DNA from: Roseiarcus sp963764955 | Lineage (GTDB): Bacteria; Pseudomonadota; Alphaproteobacteria; Rhizobiales; Beijerinckiaceae | Assembly (NCBI GenBank): GCA_963764955.1 | Contig: CAVXVE010000052.1 | Location: 1-64,000, forward strand | Reading direction: 5' to 3' | Length of the DNA: 64,000 bases | Shown here: positions 46,038 through 55,261 of the stretch, piece by piece | How the letters are laid out: each line of letters begins with the position of its first letter | Numbering within the stretch: the first letter of the stretch is position 1 | Translations under genes and position numbers: made by a program | The notes under the pieces: generated by a model | Databases searched by the model: none | Told to the model about the DNA's origin: nothing | What the model saw: the letters and a program-made list of their open reading frames with translations, nothing else

Positions 46038-46805
46038 ATGTTGACGGTTTGGATAAGCCTTGGCGTCGCGGCCTTGACTTTCGCGTTTGGATTGGCCGGA
46101 CTTTATCTGCAAAAGCTCTTGCCCGAGGGGCACACCTCCGATCGCTCGCGCGAGATGATCGGGGCGGTCATCGGGCTCATCTCGCTGTTGCTCGCGCTCG
46201 TGCTCGGAACCCTGATCGGCTCGGCTTACAGCTTCTACTCGACACAGAAGTCGGAAATGGAGATCTTCGCCTCCAGGGCGCTGCAGCTCGACATGGCGCT
46301 CGCCCAATACGGCCCGGAGACAGCTGCGGCGCGCGCCCAGATGAAGGACACGCTGACGATGGTTCGCCGAATGCTGTGGTGGCGCGGCGAATCGGGAACG
46401 ATGCGGCCGGATTTCACCGTCGCCGAACCCATCCCGCATCTGAAGGCGACGGACACGTATGTCGCTTCGCTCGACCCGAAGACCGCGGCTCAAAAGCAAT
46501 TCCAGGCAGCCGCGGCGGGATACGCCAGCGCCATGGAGCAGACCCGGCTCCTCATCTCGCTGCAACTCGCAAGCCCGGTCTCCTGGCCCTTGGTCGGGAT
46601 TGTGGTGTCATGGGCGATGATCCTGTTTTGCGGTTTCGGCGTGCTGTCGCGCATCAACGCGACCACGATCGCGGCTCTGGGCTTCGGCGCTTTCGCCGTC
46701 GGAAGCGCCCTCTTCCTCATCCTGGAGCTGAGCCAGCCGTTCACCGGCGTGTTCCGGCTCCCCTCCGCCGCCATCGACCAGATGCTGGCTTCGCTCGACA
46801 AGTAA
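46038..46805 (+). CDS. Bestrophin-like (DUF4239) membrane protein
   Basis: 255 residues with two helices at the N-terminus (LTVWISLGVAALTFAFGLAG; MIGAVIGLISLLLALVLGTL) and two near the C-terminus (SWPLVGIVVSWAMILFCGFG; ALGFGAFAVGSALFLILELS). GSAYSFYSTQKSEMEIFASR in between is characteristic of DUF4239 proteins, which are called bestrophin-like and may be channels. Function in bacteria is unknown. ATG 46038 is used; the long upstream reading frame is an overlap with the regulator gene. It is followed by the convergent radical SAM gene. Confidence 0.8.
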   Translation: MLTVWISLGVAALTFAFGLAGLYLQKLLPEGHTSDRSREMIGAVIGLISLLLALVLGTLIGSAYSFYSTQKSEMEIFASRALQLDMALAQYGPETAAARAQMKDTLTMVRRMLWWRGESGTMRPDFTVAEPIPHLKATDTYVASLDPKTAAQKQFQAAAAGYASAMEQTRLLISLQLASPVSWPLVGIVVSWAMILFCGFGVLSRINATTIAALGFGAFAVGSALFLILELSQPFTGVFRLPSAAIDQMLASLDK

Positions 46806-46825
46806 CGCGCGCGACCCGAACCGCC

Positions 46826-47917
46826 TCACGCCGCGTAGCGCTCGATGTCGACCGAAAGCCGCCGCGAGCCCCACGCGCCGGGCTGGGCGGCGAACACGCC
46901 CGCCATCCGGGTCCCGCAGCTTGAGCACGCGCCCGCCGCGTCGAGCGCGTAACCCGTGATCGTATAGCCGTCGCGCCCGATCGCGCGCGCGCCACAGGCC
47001 GGACAGAGCGTCGCCTGGCGCGCCGGATCGTGAACGTTGCCGACATAGACGTGGTGAAGCCCGTTGCGGATGGCGATCGCGCGCGCCCTTTGCAGCGTAG
47101 GCGGCGGCGTCGGCGCCGTCTCCAGCATGTGATAGTCGGGATGGAACGCGGTGAAATGCAGGGGGACGTCCGGCTTCAATTCGCGCGCCACCCATTGCGT
47201 CAGCGCGTCGAGCTCCTCGTCGGAATCGTTCTCGCCCGGAATGAGCAAGGTCGTGATTTCCGTCCAGACATTCGTCTTGTGAACGAGATATTTGAGCGTT
47301 TCCAGCACCGGCTCGAGCGAACCCGCGCAGCGCTTGGCATAGAAGCGCTCGGTGAACGCCTTGAGGTCCACGTTCGCCGCGTCCATGCCCGCGAACAGGC
47401 GCTTGCGCGGCTCTTCGCAAATGAAGCCCGCGGTGACCGCGACGTTCTTCACGCCGACCGCGCGGCAGGCGGCGGCTGTGTCGAGCGCGTATTCCATGAA
47501 GATGACCGGGTCGTTGTAGGTGTAGGCGACGCTCGCGCACTTGAGCCGCCCGGCTGCGCGCGCAATCGTGTCCGGCATGGCGAGCGCGCTCAAGCGCGCT
47601 GTTTCGCGGCTCTTCGAGATGTCCCAGTTCTGGCAGAACGAGCAGGCGAGGTTGCAGCCGGCCGTGCCAAACGAGAGGACTGACGAGCCGGGCAGGAAGT
47701 GGTTGAGCGGCTTCTTCTCGATCGGATCGACGCAGAATCCGGTCGACCGGCCGTAAGCCGTCAGCTCCATCCCCTCGCCGTCCTCGCGGGCGCGGCGCAC
47801 GAAGCACAAGCCCCGCTGGCCCGGGCGCATTTTGCACAAGCGCGGGCATAAGGAGCAGGCGATCCGCCCGTCCTCGAGCTTCGTCCAGTACCCGACATTG
47901 ACGCAGTCAGCGTCCAT
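46826..47917 (-). CDS. AmmeMemoRadiSam system radical SAM enzyme
   Basis: 363 residues. An N-terminal Cys-rich segment (ACSLCPRLCKMRPGQRGLC) is followed by the radical SAM cluster GTAGCNLACSFCQNW (Cys 88, 92, 95). Other segments typical of the AmmeMemoRadiSam enzyme are AYTYNDPVIFMEYALDTA, AVTAGFICEEPRKRLF and HFTAFHPDYHMLETAPTP. The C-terminus has two CxxC pairs (LCPACGARAIG, CSSCGTRM). It is encoded divergently from the fused partner protein. The reaction is not established. ATG 47917 has GGGGAGGGCG upstream and is preferred over 47953. Confidence 0.92.
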   Translation of the reverse strand: MDADCVNVGYWTKLEDGRIACSLCPRLCKMRPGQRGLCFVRRAREDGEGMELTAYGRSTGFCVDPIEKKPLNHFLPGSSVLSFGTAGCNLACSFCQNWDISKSRETARLSALAMPDTIARAAGRLKCASVAYTYNDPVIFMEYALDTAAACRAVGVKNVAVTAGFICEEPRKRLFAGMDAANVDLKAFTERFYAKRCAGSLEPVLETLKYLVHKTNVWTEITTLLIPGENDSDEELDALTQWVARELKPDVPLHFTAFHPDYHMLETAPTPPPTLQRARAIAIRNGLHHVYVGNVHDPARQATLCPACGARAIGRDGYTITGYALDAAGACSSCGTRMAGVFAAQPGAWGSRRLSVDIERYAA

Positions 47918-48052
47918 CGCCCTCCCCGCGCTTGCGCCTTTGTAGCTTTCCAATATGTCGCGAGCGCGGCGCGCGCTTGCCCAACGCGCCGCTCTGGCGC
48001 GGCGCGTGGGGCGCGCCTACATTTCGCCGGGTCAAGCGATGGGGCGTCGCCG

Positions 48053-49456
48053 ATGCGAGCAAGCGAAGTCCATCCCGCGCAGGTCGCGGGGATGTTTTAT
48101 CCGGCGGACCCGGATGCGCTGAACGCCTTGATCGCGGACGCGCGCCGCCAGGCGCGGCCCGACGGGAGCGTCGCGCCGAAGGTCGTCGTCGCGCCGCACG
48201 CCGGCCTCGTCTATTCAGGCGCGGTCGCCGCGACCGCGTTCGGCCCGTGGGCGCGCCGCGCCGAGCCCGTTCGCCGCGTCGTCATCGTCGGCCCGGCGCA
48301 CCGCGTCGCATTTCGCGGGATCGCCGTCCACCCTGCGGCGAGATGGCGCACTCCCCTCGGCGAGGTTCAGGTCGCGCCCGCCGCTCACGCCGATCTCGCC
48401 CAAGCGCATGGCGTCTTCGTCGATTCACGGCCGTTCGCCGGCGAGCATTCGCTCGAGATGCACCTGGTGATGCTTCAAGCGATGCTGCCGGCCCCGTTCG
48501 AAATCGTGCCGCTTCTGGTCGGCGAGGCCGATCCCCAGTCGGTCGCCGAGGCCTTGCGCCGGGTCTGGGGCGGACCGGAGACGGTTGTCACGGTCTCCTC
48601 GGACCTTTCGCATTTCCTCGACCAGCGAAGCGCCGAAGCGATCGATTCCGACACCGGCCGGCGCATCGAGACGCTCGACGCCGCGGCGCTCGACGGGCGC
48701 CGGGCCTGCGGCTTCCTGGCCATCAAGGGCGCGCTCGAGATCGCCGCCGAGCGCGACATGCGGGCGACCGGCCTCCATCTCGCGACATCGGCGGATGTTG
48801 GCGCCGACGCCTCGCGGGTCGTCGGCTACGGCGCTTTCGCGCTCGAATACGCGGCCTCGGCCCGGCTTGCCGAGGCCGATCGCGAGCGTCTGCTTTCAGC
48901 CTGCATGGCCGCTCTCGGCTTGGCGGCGCAGACCGGGGGCAAGCCCCCCGCGCCGAGCCTCAACCCCGAATTGCCGGCGCTCTCGCCCTGGCGCGCGACC
49001 TTTGTCACCTTGACCGAGAACGACCGGCTTCGCGGCTGCATCGGTTCGCTCAAGCCTCATCGGCCGCTCATCGACGACGCGCTCGCCAATACGACGCAGG
49101 CGGCGTTCGCCGACCCGCGCTTTGCGCCGCTCGAGCCATCCGAACTGGCGGCGCTTCGCCTCGACGTATCGATCCTCTCCCAAGCGCGGCCGGTTCACGC
49201 GGGAAGCGAATCCGAACTCGTGGCCGCGCTCGAGCCCGACCGCGACGGTGTGATCCTCGCCGCCGGCAAGCGCCGCGCCCTCTTCCTGCCGAGCGTCTGG
49301 CGCCACACCTTAGACGCCCGCGAGTTTGTGCGCCATCTGATGGCCAAGGCCGGCCTTGAATCGAATCGCTGGCCCGAAGGGCTGGAGGCGAAGCGTTTCC
49401 GCGTCGAATCTTTCGGCGCGCCATGGCGGCGGATCGATCCGAACGACGTCGGATAA
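48053..49456 (+). CDS. AmmeMemoRadiSam system B-A fusion (MEMO plus AMMECR1 domains)
   Basis: 467 residues. N-terminal MEMO domain (about 1-270): VHPAQVAGMFYPADPDALNA, VAPHAGLVYSGAVAATAF, VGPAHRVAFRGIAVHP, AGEHSLEMHLVMLQAMLP and VSSDLSHFLDQ, which bring the His/His/Cys-like site of Memo/extradiol-dioxygenase relatives. C-terminal AMMECR1 domain (about 285-467) with the hallmark LTENDRLRGCIGSLKPHRPL (LRGCIGS near residue 326). The three parts of the system are usually separate or partly fused; here B and A are joined and the radical SAM gene is divergent, with 135 bases between starts. Function of the system is unknown. Confidence 0.92.
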   Translation: MRASEVHPAQVAGMFYPADPDALNALIADARRQARPDGSVAPKVVVAPHAGLVYSGAVAATAFGPWARRAEPVRRVVIVGPAHRVAFRGIAVHPAARWRTPLGEVQVAPAAHADLAQAHGVFVDSRPFAGEHSLEMHLVMLQAMLPAPFEIVPLLVGEADPQSVAEALRRVWGGPETVVTVSSDLSHFLDQRSAEAIDSDTGRRIETLDAAALDGRRACGFLAIKGALEIAAERDMRATGLHLATSADVGADASRVVGYGAFALEYAASARLAEADRERLLSACMAALGLAAQTGGKPPAPSLNPELPALSPWRATFVTLTENDRLRGCIGSLKPHRPLIDDALANTTQAAFADPRFAPLEPSELAALRLDVSILSQARPVHAGSESELVAALEPDRDGVILAAGKRRALFLPSVWRHTLDAREFVRHLMAKAGLESNRWPEGLEAKRFRVESFGAPWRRIDPNDVG

Positions 49457-49710
49457 CGACGGTCGACGCGCAGCCGTCCTGCGATTGAGCAATGTGCGAA
49501 GGCTTTTGGCGCCCGGCGCCTAACGCTCGCGCCTCGACGCCTGCAAAAATGGCTACCCCAAAAGAATGTGCGCACAACCAGCCGTAATCTGAAAAGTCTC
49601 TTGCCCTCAATAATGCCCCAATGCCAATGTAGCCTTCGGAACCAAAGAACAACGAGAACGTTTGATTCCGCAAACGAAACTGGGGGGCTCAACAAGCGCA
49701 GGAGCCTGTC

Positions 49711-50088
49711 ATGTGCGACTACTCGTTGGAGATGTATGGATCGCGCCCCGCCCGTGAGGGCGAGTTGTATGTTACGACGCGGTTCCCAAGCGGTTCGATC
49801 GGCTTCGCCTCGGGGGGCGATCCGCGCACCGCGGTTTGCATGCAGTGTGATACGAAAGTGATGCTGACGGACATTCCGCCGGCGTTGCAGACGGCTCTCC
49901 GCGTCGGCGCGGAAGCCGAGACGACCTTCGCCCAGCGCGAGGCCGGCTTGTATCGTGACGGTCTGCGGTTGGCGGACGGGCGTTTTGTCTCGCTGCAGGA
50001 CCTGCAGCCTGGCATTCACGCCCATGTGCCGGCGCTGCTCGAGCGTGACGGACTGAGCTTGGCGAAGACGCCAGAGGCCGTCGACTAA
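49711..50088 (+). CDS. Conserved hypothetical protein
   Basis: 125 residues beginning MCDYSLEMYGSRPAREGELY, with AGGAG nine bases upstream. It has a pair of Cys in VCMQCDTKVML and a C-terminal segment DGRFVSLQDLQPGIHAHVPA. I recall similar short cytosolic proteins from rhizobial relatives but no known function. A CxxC-like CMQC might bind metal. No signal peptide or membrane segment. It is followed by a 20-bp palindrome and then the insertion sequence. Confidence 0.65.
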   Translation: MCDYSLEMYGSRPAREGELYVTTRFPSGSIGFASGGDPRTAVCMQCDTKVMLTDIPPALQTALRVGAEAETTFAQREAGLYRDGLRLADGRFVSLQDLQPGIHAHVPALLERDGLSLAKTPEAVD

Positions 50089-50094
50089 AAGACT

Positions 50095-50114
50095 GGATCG
50101 ACTTAAGTCGATCC
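50095..50114. terminator. 20-bp perfect palindrome
   Basis: GGATCGACTTAAGTCGATCC, a perfect palindrome starting 6 bases after the stop of the 49711 gene. It may act as a transcription terminator hairpin or a protein site; no T-run follows. Confidence 0.45.
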
Positions 50115-50237
50115 CCGACCTCGGCCTGCGTCCGCCCATAAGCGACACGCAGGCCGCGGAAGGTTAAGTGTTCCTAGTGACGCGCGATCCGGCGTCCCGA
50201 TCCCCGCCCTCTTTTCCCTCCCCTCCGTACGCGTCTA

Positions 50238-51291
50238 GAGCGCTCCGCATTTAGGCTGAATTGAAGAGGATTCCCGAATTCGGGCTTGATCTGATTTCAA
50301 CCTGCTGGCTGGGTGGAGGCCAGCAGGGATGGCCGGAGCTTATTCGCAGGATTTGCGCGACCGGGTGATCAACGCGGTCGTGGTCGAGGGGATGAGTTGC
50401 CGCGCGGCGGCGGCACGGTTCGGGATCAGCGGGTCATCGGCCATTAAATGGGTGGAGCGGGTCGAGCGAAGCGGCTCGCGCACGGCCGCAAAAATGGGCG
50501 GCTACAAACGGGTGAGGTTGGAGCCGCACCGCGCCTTCCTCGAAGGCTTGTGGGCGGAGAAATCCGACATCACGCTGCAGGCGCTGTGCGATCGGCTTTT
50601 GTCCGAGCGCGGCGTCAAGGCCGACACCTCGCTGATGAGCCGCTTCTTGCGCCGTCTCGGCGTCACGCTCAAAAAAAGACCCTCGTCGCGCGCGAGCAGG
50701 ACCGCCCGGACGTGAAGCGCCATCGACTGCGCTGGCGAAGCCATCAGCGGCGCGTCGATCCTTCGCGGCTCGTCTTCATCGACGAGACCTGGACCAAGAC
50801 CAACATGACCCGCCTCTACGGCTGGGCGCAACGCGGCCGACGGCTCGTCGCCAAGGTCCCGCACGGCCACTGGAAGACGGCGACGTTCCTCGCCGCTCTG
50901 CGCAACGACCGCATCGAGGCGCCGTGCCTGTTCGACGGACCCATCAACGGCGAGCGCTTTCTGGCCTACGTCGAACAGTTCCTCGTTCCGACCCTCAAGC
51001 GCAACGACATCGTCGTGCTCGACAACCTCGGATCGCACAAAGGAAAGGCGGTGCGCCAAGCGATCAAGGCCGCAGGGGCCCGTCTGCTGTTCCTTCCCAA
51101 ATACTCCCCCGATCTCAATCCGATCGAGCAGGTGTTCGCCAAGCTGAAAGCCCGGGTGCGAAAGGCCGCGCCACGCTCCCTCGACGCGGTCTCCCACGCT
51201 ATCGCAACCGCGCTCATGGCCATTCCACCACAAGAATGCGCCAACTATCTGAGGAACTCAGGATATGCGTAAGCCTAAATGCAGAACGCTC
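50238..51291 (+). mobile_element. IS630-family insertion sequence, complete
   Basis: 1054 bases flanked on both sides by TA (50236-50237 and 51292-51293), the target duplication of IS630 elements. Terminal inverted repeats GAGCGCTCCGCATTTAGGCT (left) and GAGCGTTCTGCATTTAGGCT (right, complemented) differ at two positions. It contains one transposase in two overlapping frames. It is inserted between a hypothetical gene and the acylphosphatase-like gene and does not visibly interrupt a coding sequence. Confidence 0.93.
50329..51272 (+). CDS. IS630-type transposase (two-frame, A7 slippage)
   Basis: First frame 50329-50715: helix-turn-helix N-terminus (GAYSQDLRDRVINAVVVEGM, CRAAAARFGISGSSAIKWVE). 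Second frame continues to 51272 with the DDE catalytic residues: LVFIDETWTKTNM (D), IVVLDNLGSHKGKAV (D) and PDLNPIEQVFAKLK (E). The frames meet at a run of seven A (50671-50677), a normal site for programmed ribosomal frameshifting in this family, so the break is probably functional rather than a defect. About 314 residues when joined. The element looks intact and possibly active. Confidence 0.92.
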
Positions 51292-51370
51292 TAGCGGCCG
51301 ATCAAAGAAAATCCTGGACCGCCAGGTAAGGTCGCTTCAGTTGTGCTCACTCAAACGGAAGGGGCGCGGC

Positions 51371-51916
51371 ATGGATGTGGCGGTCCGTCGCATGGCTCTC
51401 CTGCTTGTCGCGGTCCTCGTCTGCGGTATCACTGTTTTCGCCGCAGACGAGGCTCGCGCTCATGAGGACGCCATCACCGGCGTTGTCAGCGGGCAGCAAA
51501 TCCAGAAAGTCGGCTTCCGGGCCATGATCCAGAAGCACGCGATCATGTTGAACCTCGCCGGCTCCGCTCGAAACAATCCAAACGGCACGGTCAGCATCAG
51601 CCTGCAAGGCGACAAGGACCGGATCGACACGGCCCTCGAAGCCATCCGCGCCGGGAGCAAAAGGTCATCCCACGACAACACGGTCACCGTGACCAGCAGC
51701 CCTCTCGATCCCAATCTGAAGACGTTCACTGTCTTCGGCTGGACGTCCACGAGCCGAAACATCACCAACCCCTACGACCTGATCTTTCATTTGCGGCCAA
51801 CCGACGACGAACTGTCGAAGAAACAGGCGGAGGCGGCCTGGAACGCGATCGCCGAAAGCACGCTCAAGGGCGACGATCTCAAGAAGTTCATGAATCGCCT
51901 CGGCGGCGAAGACTGA
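51371..51916 (+). CDS. Exported acylphosphatase-like protein
   Basis: 181 residues. Signal peptide (MALLLVAVLVCGITVFAADE, cleavage near ARAHED) followed by a module that aligns by eye with acylphosphatase: ITGVVSGQQIQKVGFRAMIQ holds the catalytic-type Arg50 in VGFRA, and LAGSARNNPNGTVSISLQGD holds the Asn68 of the GxxRN motif and the NG-V pattern. Downstream is a family-unassigned C-terminal extension (TFTVFGWTSTSRNITNPYDL). Acylphosphatases are normally cytosolic proteins of about 90 residues, so an exported enlarged form is unusual. Activity is unproven. ATG 51371 has AAGGGG upstream. Confidence 0.65.
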   Translation: MDVAVRRMALLLVAVLVCGITVFAADEARAHEDAITGVVSGQQIQKVGFRAMIQKHAIMLNLAGSARNNPNGTVSISLQGDKDRIDTALEAIRAGSKRSSHDNTVTVTSSPLDPNLKTFTVFGWTSTSRNITNPYDLIFHLRPTDDELSKKQAEAAWNAIAESTLKGDDLKKFMNRLGGED

Positions 51917-51948
51917 GGCGTCGGCGCGGATTAAAGCGCGCCTCGCCG

Positions 51949-52944
51949 CTATCCGCCGATGCGGGAGAAGATATCGCGTAGCGGCGCCCCGCCCCAGGCC
52001 GAGGTGACGAAGTCGTTGTGCTCGACCGAGCCGGCGTCGACGAAAGCGACCACGCCAGGGGTGAACTCGGCCGGCAAGCTGCTGACGACCCGCACGCCCG
52101 CGGCCTCGAGCGCGCCTCGCACCGCGTCGTTGCCCGCCTGCGAGGAGGTCGAATATGCGCTGACGAAGAAGGCGTTTCGCCCCGGCCCCTCCGCCCAGCT
52201 CACGAACTTCTCGCGCTCGCCATAGAGCGCATCGAGCAGCACGAGCCCGCGAACCCGGGAGCCGTCGCCGCCGACGGCGAGCGAATAGGCGGCGGGCAGA
52301 TAGCCGCCGCTATAGGCGACGATGATGACCGGCATCCGCCTGAAGGCGCCGCGCGCGTGCGGATAGAGATCGCCAAGCTTCCCCTGCGCCTCGCTTAAGA
52401 AGGCGGCGAAGCCTCCCGGCGACCAGAATCGTCCGGCGCTCGAATCCTGCGCGTCCACCGCGAGCTGCGGCGCCACCAGCACGGCGTTGAGGCCGGAGTC
52501 GGCGAGTTGGCGCACGATCTGCTGGCGGGCGATGACGTCGCGCGACAGCGTCGCGTTATTGCCGTGGAAGAAGACGATGATCACGCCGGGCCTGTTTGGA
52601 TCGAACGCTTGCGGCGCGGCGAGGAGCACGCTGCGATCGCTATAGGTCTGGTCCTCCCAGTGGACGCCCCCGCGCGGGCTCGAATGGCCAAGCCGGCCGT
52701 TGTCGTCGACGTCGAGGAACGGCCTGCTCTTGCCACTCTCCTGATAATTCGGGATGAGGCCGTGGTAGGGAAAGGCCGAGTTCTGGAACGAGGCGAGCTC
52801 GACATTGGCGCCGTCGATCGAGGTCAGGCCAGCCTTTCCAGGCTGACCCGTTTGAACCGCCGGACCCGCGCACCCCGCCATCAGGAGAACCGCTCCCAGC
52901 GCCAGGCCAGCCGATGGCGTCCGCCCCAAAATTCCACCCCGCAT
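51949..52944 (-). CDS. Lipoprotein alpha/beta-hydrolase
   Basis: 331 residues with a lipoprotein leader (SAGLALGAVLLMAGC, acylated Cys25). The hydrolase core shows VIIVFFHGNNATLSRDVIAR (oxyanion HG motif), VIIVAYSGGYLPAAYSLAVG with the nucleophile Ser in YSGGY, LVLLDALYGE with a likely acid residue, and SVEHNDFVTSAWG with a possible catalytic His. The substrate is unknown; likely an esterase in the periplasm or outer-membrane inner leaflet. It stands alone, convergent with the acylphosphatase-like gene. Confidence 0.78.
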   Translation of the reverse strand: MRGGILGRTPSAGLALGAVLLMAGCAGPAVQTGQPGKAGLTSIDGANVELASFQNSAFPYHGLIPNYQESGKSRPFLDVDDNGRLGHSSPRGGVHWEDQTYSDRSVLLAAPQAFDPNRPGVIIVFFHGNNATLSRDVIARQQIVRQLADSGLNAVLVAPQLAVDAQDSSAGRFWSPGGFAAFLSEAQGKLGDLYPHARGAFRRMPVIIVAYSGGYLPAAYSLAVGGDGSRVRGLVLLDALYGEREKFVSWAEGPGRNAFFVSAYSTSSQAGNDAVRGALEAAGVRVVSSLPAEFTPGVVAFVDAGSVEHNDFVTSAWGGAPLRDIFSRIGG

Positions 52945-53109
52945 GGCTGATCCTTAACAATCCCTTGGCGGCGCCAAAAGACCTTTTCAGAGCAGGCTTA
53001 CCGAATCGTGAACAGCGGCGCCCCGCGATCATGCCCCAATTTCTTGCGCGCGGGGCCCGCCAGGGGATACAGAGGCCGCTCCCCATACTGACTACCCCAG
53101 GGGCCCGAC

Positions 53110-54574
53110 ATGTACTCGTGCACGCCAGCCGATGACAGCGCTGAGGCCGCACCCCACGTCGGCTGTGGCTGCTGCACTCCACAAGTCCGCTCGGTTGCGC
53201 GGCGGATCGACCGCGAGCTGTCGCGGCGCGGCTTCATCGCCGGCGTGGGCGCGTCCCTCGCCTCCCTCGGCTTTTCGCCTCGCGCGAGAGCGCAGGCGGC
53301 GGAAGGCGCCCGTCCCGTCGTTTTCTCGAATTTCCTGCTGTTCGACGGCAAGTCGAGCGCGCTGAGAGGCGGACTTCGCCTCCTCGTCGAGGGCGGGCGG
53401 ATCAAGACGCTGGCGACGGACGATTTCTCGCCGCCGGCCGGAGCAGAGGCCATCGACTGCGGCGGCCGGACGCTCATGCCGGGCCTGATCGACGCGCACT
53501 GGCATGCGATCTTCGCCGGACTGCCGATCTCGGCCCTTCTGACCGCCGACGTCGGCTTCATCATGCTGGCCGCGGGCGCCGAGGCCGAGCGCACGCTGAT
53601 GCGCGGCTTCACCACCATCCGCGACCTCGGCGGCCCGGCGTTTGGCCTGAAAGAGGCGATCGACGGCGGCCTCGCGATTGGGCCCCGCATCTATCCGTCG
53701 GGCGCGATGATCACCTCGAGCGGCGGCCACGGCGATCTGCGCCCCCTGTCCGATATTCCGCGCGACGCGGGCGGCGCTCCGAGTGCGATCGAGCGGTCGG
53801 GCGCGGCCAGCATCGCCGACGGCGCCGACCAGGTGCGGCTCAGGGCTCGCGAACAGCTCCTGCAAGGGCGCCTCCCAGGTCAAGCTCACCGGCAGCGGCG
53901 GCGTGTCGTCGCCGCGCACGACGCTCGACATGGTGACGTTCAGCGAGCCCGAGCTGCGCGCGGCCGTTGAGACCGCCGCCGACCGGCAGACTTACGTCGC
54001 CGTGCACGCCTATCCGTCGGTCGCGATCGAACGGGCGATCGCGGCGGGCGTCCAGTGCATCGAGCACGGTCATCTCATGGACGATGCGACCGCTCGCCTC
54101 ATGGCCGAAAAGGGCGTGTGGCTCAGCACCCAGCCTTTCCTGAGCGAGGAGGACACGGGCCCGCTTGCCGGCCAGAGTCGCGCGAACGCGCTTCAGGTGT
54201 TCGCCGGAACCGACAACGTCTATACTCTCGCCAAAGAGCACAAGATCAAGACCGCGTTCGGCTCGGATATGTTGTTCTCCCGAAACCTCGCCGAGCGGCA
54301 AGGCGTGATGCTGACCCACCTCACCCGCTGGTACGACAACGCCGACATCCTCAGGATGGCGACCGGCGTGAACGGGGAGCTGCTTCAGCTCTCGGGTCCG
54401 CGCAACCCTTATCCCGGCAAGATCGGCGTCGTCGAGGAAGGCGCGCTCGCCGATCTCCTGCTTGTCGATGGCGACCCGCTCGACGACATCGGGCTCATGG
54501 CCAATCCGGAGAAGTCGCTTCTCGTCATCATGAAGGACGGCAAGCTCTACAAGGACACGCGGCGCCGCACGTAG
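53110..54574 (+). CDS. Exported metal-dependent amidohydrolase (one frameshift)
   Basis: Amidohydrolase-superfamily protein with a twin-arginine leader (SRRGFIAGVGASLASLGF). Metal site residues: the HxH of LMPGLIDAHWHAIFAG, His in YVAVHAYPSVAIERA, His in CIEHGHLMDDAT, and Asp in TAFGSDMLFSRN. C-terminal KIGVVEEGALADLLLVDGDP is the standard ending of imidazolonepropionase/prolidase-like members. The frame breaks near 53870, and removing one G from CAAGGGCGCC restores LLQGASQVKLTGSGG. About 488 residues when joined. Substrate unknown. The first 20 residues contain a Cys cluster (GCGCC) before the leader. The start ATG 53110 has AGGGG nearby. Confidence 0.85.
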
Positions 54575-54612
54575 AGCCTGCTGGGATTCCGTCGAGGTGA
54601 CGGGCTCCGCGG

Positions 54613-55137
54613 TCAGACGCCCTCGGCCCCATGGTCCGGCGGGCGCGTGTGACTGCCGAGCCATGCGGAGACAGCCAGAAGCAGCGTCGAAACGACAAAG
54701 GTCAGGTGAAGCCCCGCCAGCCAATAGAGTTCGCGATCGGGTTCATGCTCGATGTTCATGAAGCCTTCGAGCAGCTTGATCCCAGAGATGGCGACGATGG
54801 AAGCCATCAATTTGAGCTTGAGCTCGCTGAAGTCGATCTCGGCGATCCAGTGCGGCCGCGAATCGCCCTCCCGCATCACGATCGGGGCCACGAAGTTGGT
54901 GTAGCCGGAGAGAAAGACGATCACCACCAGGGAGGCGGTAAGCGTCAGGTCGACAATCCCCAGTTCGGACAGCAGGACCGCCTCGTCGTTGAGGTTCGGC
55001 AGCTGCGTCAGGAGTTCATAGAGGTGCATGCCGCACTTGAACAGAATCGCGACAAGGCTGATGGCGAGCGCGAGATAGAGGGGCGCGAGAAGAAACCGGC
55101 TGGCAAACAGAATTCGCTCGAATGCGTCCCTGATCAT
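54613..55137 (-). CDS. UPF0114/YqhA-family membrane protein
   Basis: 174 residues with about four membrane helices. The N-terminal FERILFASRFLLAPLYLALA and the loop LIVIFLSGYTNFV-type segment (here VVIVFLSGYTNFVAPIVM) are family signatures, followed by DFSELKLKLMASIVAISGIK. Function unknown. ATG 55137 is preceded by GAGGGA and is chosen over the upstream ATG. It lies between an amidohydrolase and mtnP and is not obviously co-transcribed with either. Confidence 0.85.
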   Translation of the reverse strand: MIRDAFERILFASRFLLAPLYLALAISLVAILFKCGMHLYELLTQLPNLNDEAVLLSELGIVDLTLTASLVVIVFLSGYTNFVAPIVMREGDSRPHWIAEIDFSELKLKLMASIVAISGIKLLEGFMNIEHEPDRELYWLAGLHLTFVVSTLLLAVSAWLGSHTRPPDHGAEGV

Positions 55138-55261
55138 CGATCCCTCGAGGTCCCGGCCAAGCGACGCGGCCCGCACGCCATTGTGTTTGAACGCCCGCAG
55201 CCGCGCAAGCCGCAGACCCTCGTCGGGCCGGAACGAACCAGCGCGAAGCGCGGCGCGCCTT

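Noticed and set aside
50671..50677. A7 run as another sequencing indel
   Set aside because: IS630-type transposases commonly use such a slippery run for programmed frameshifting, so it is treated as functional.
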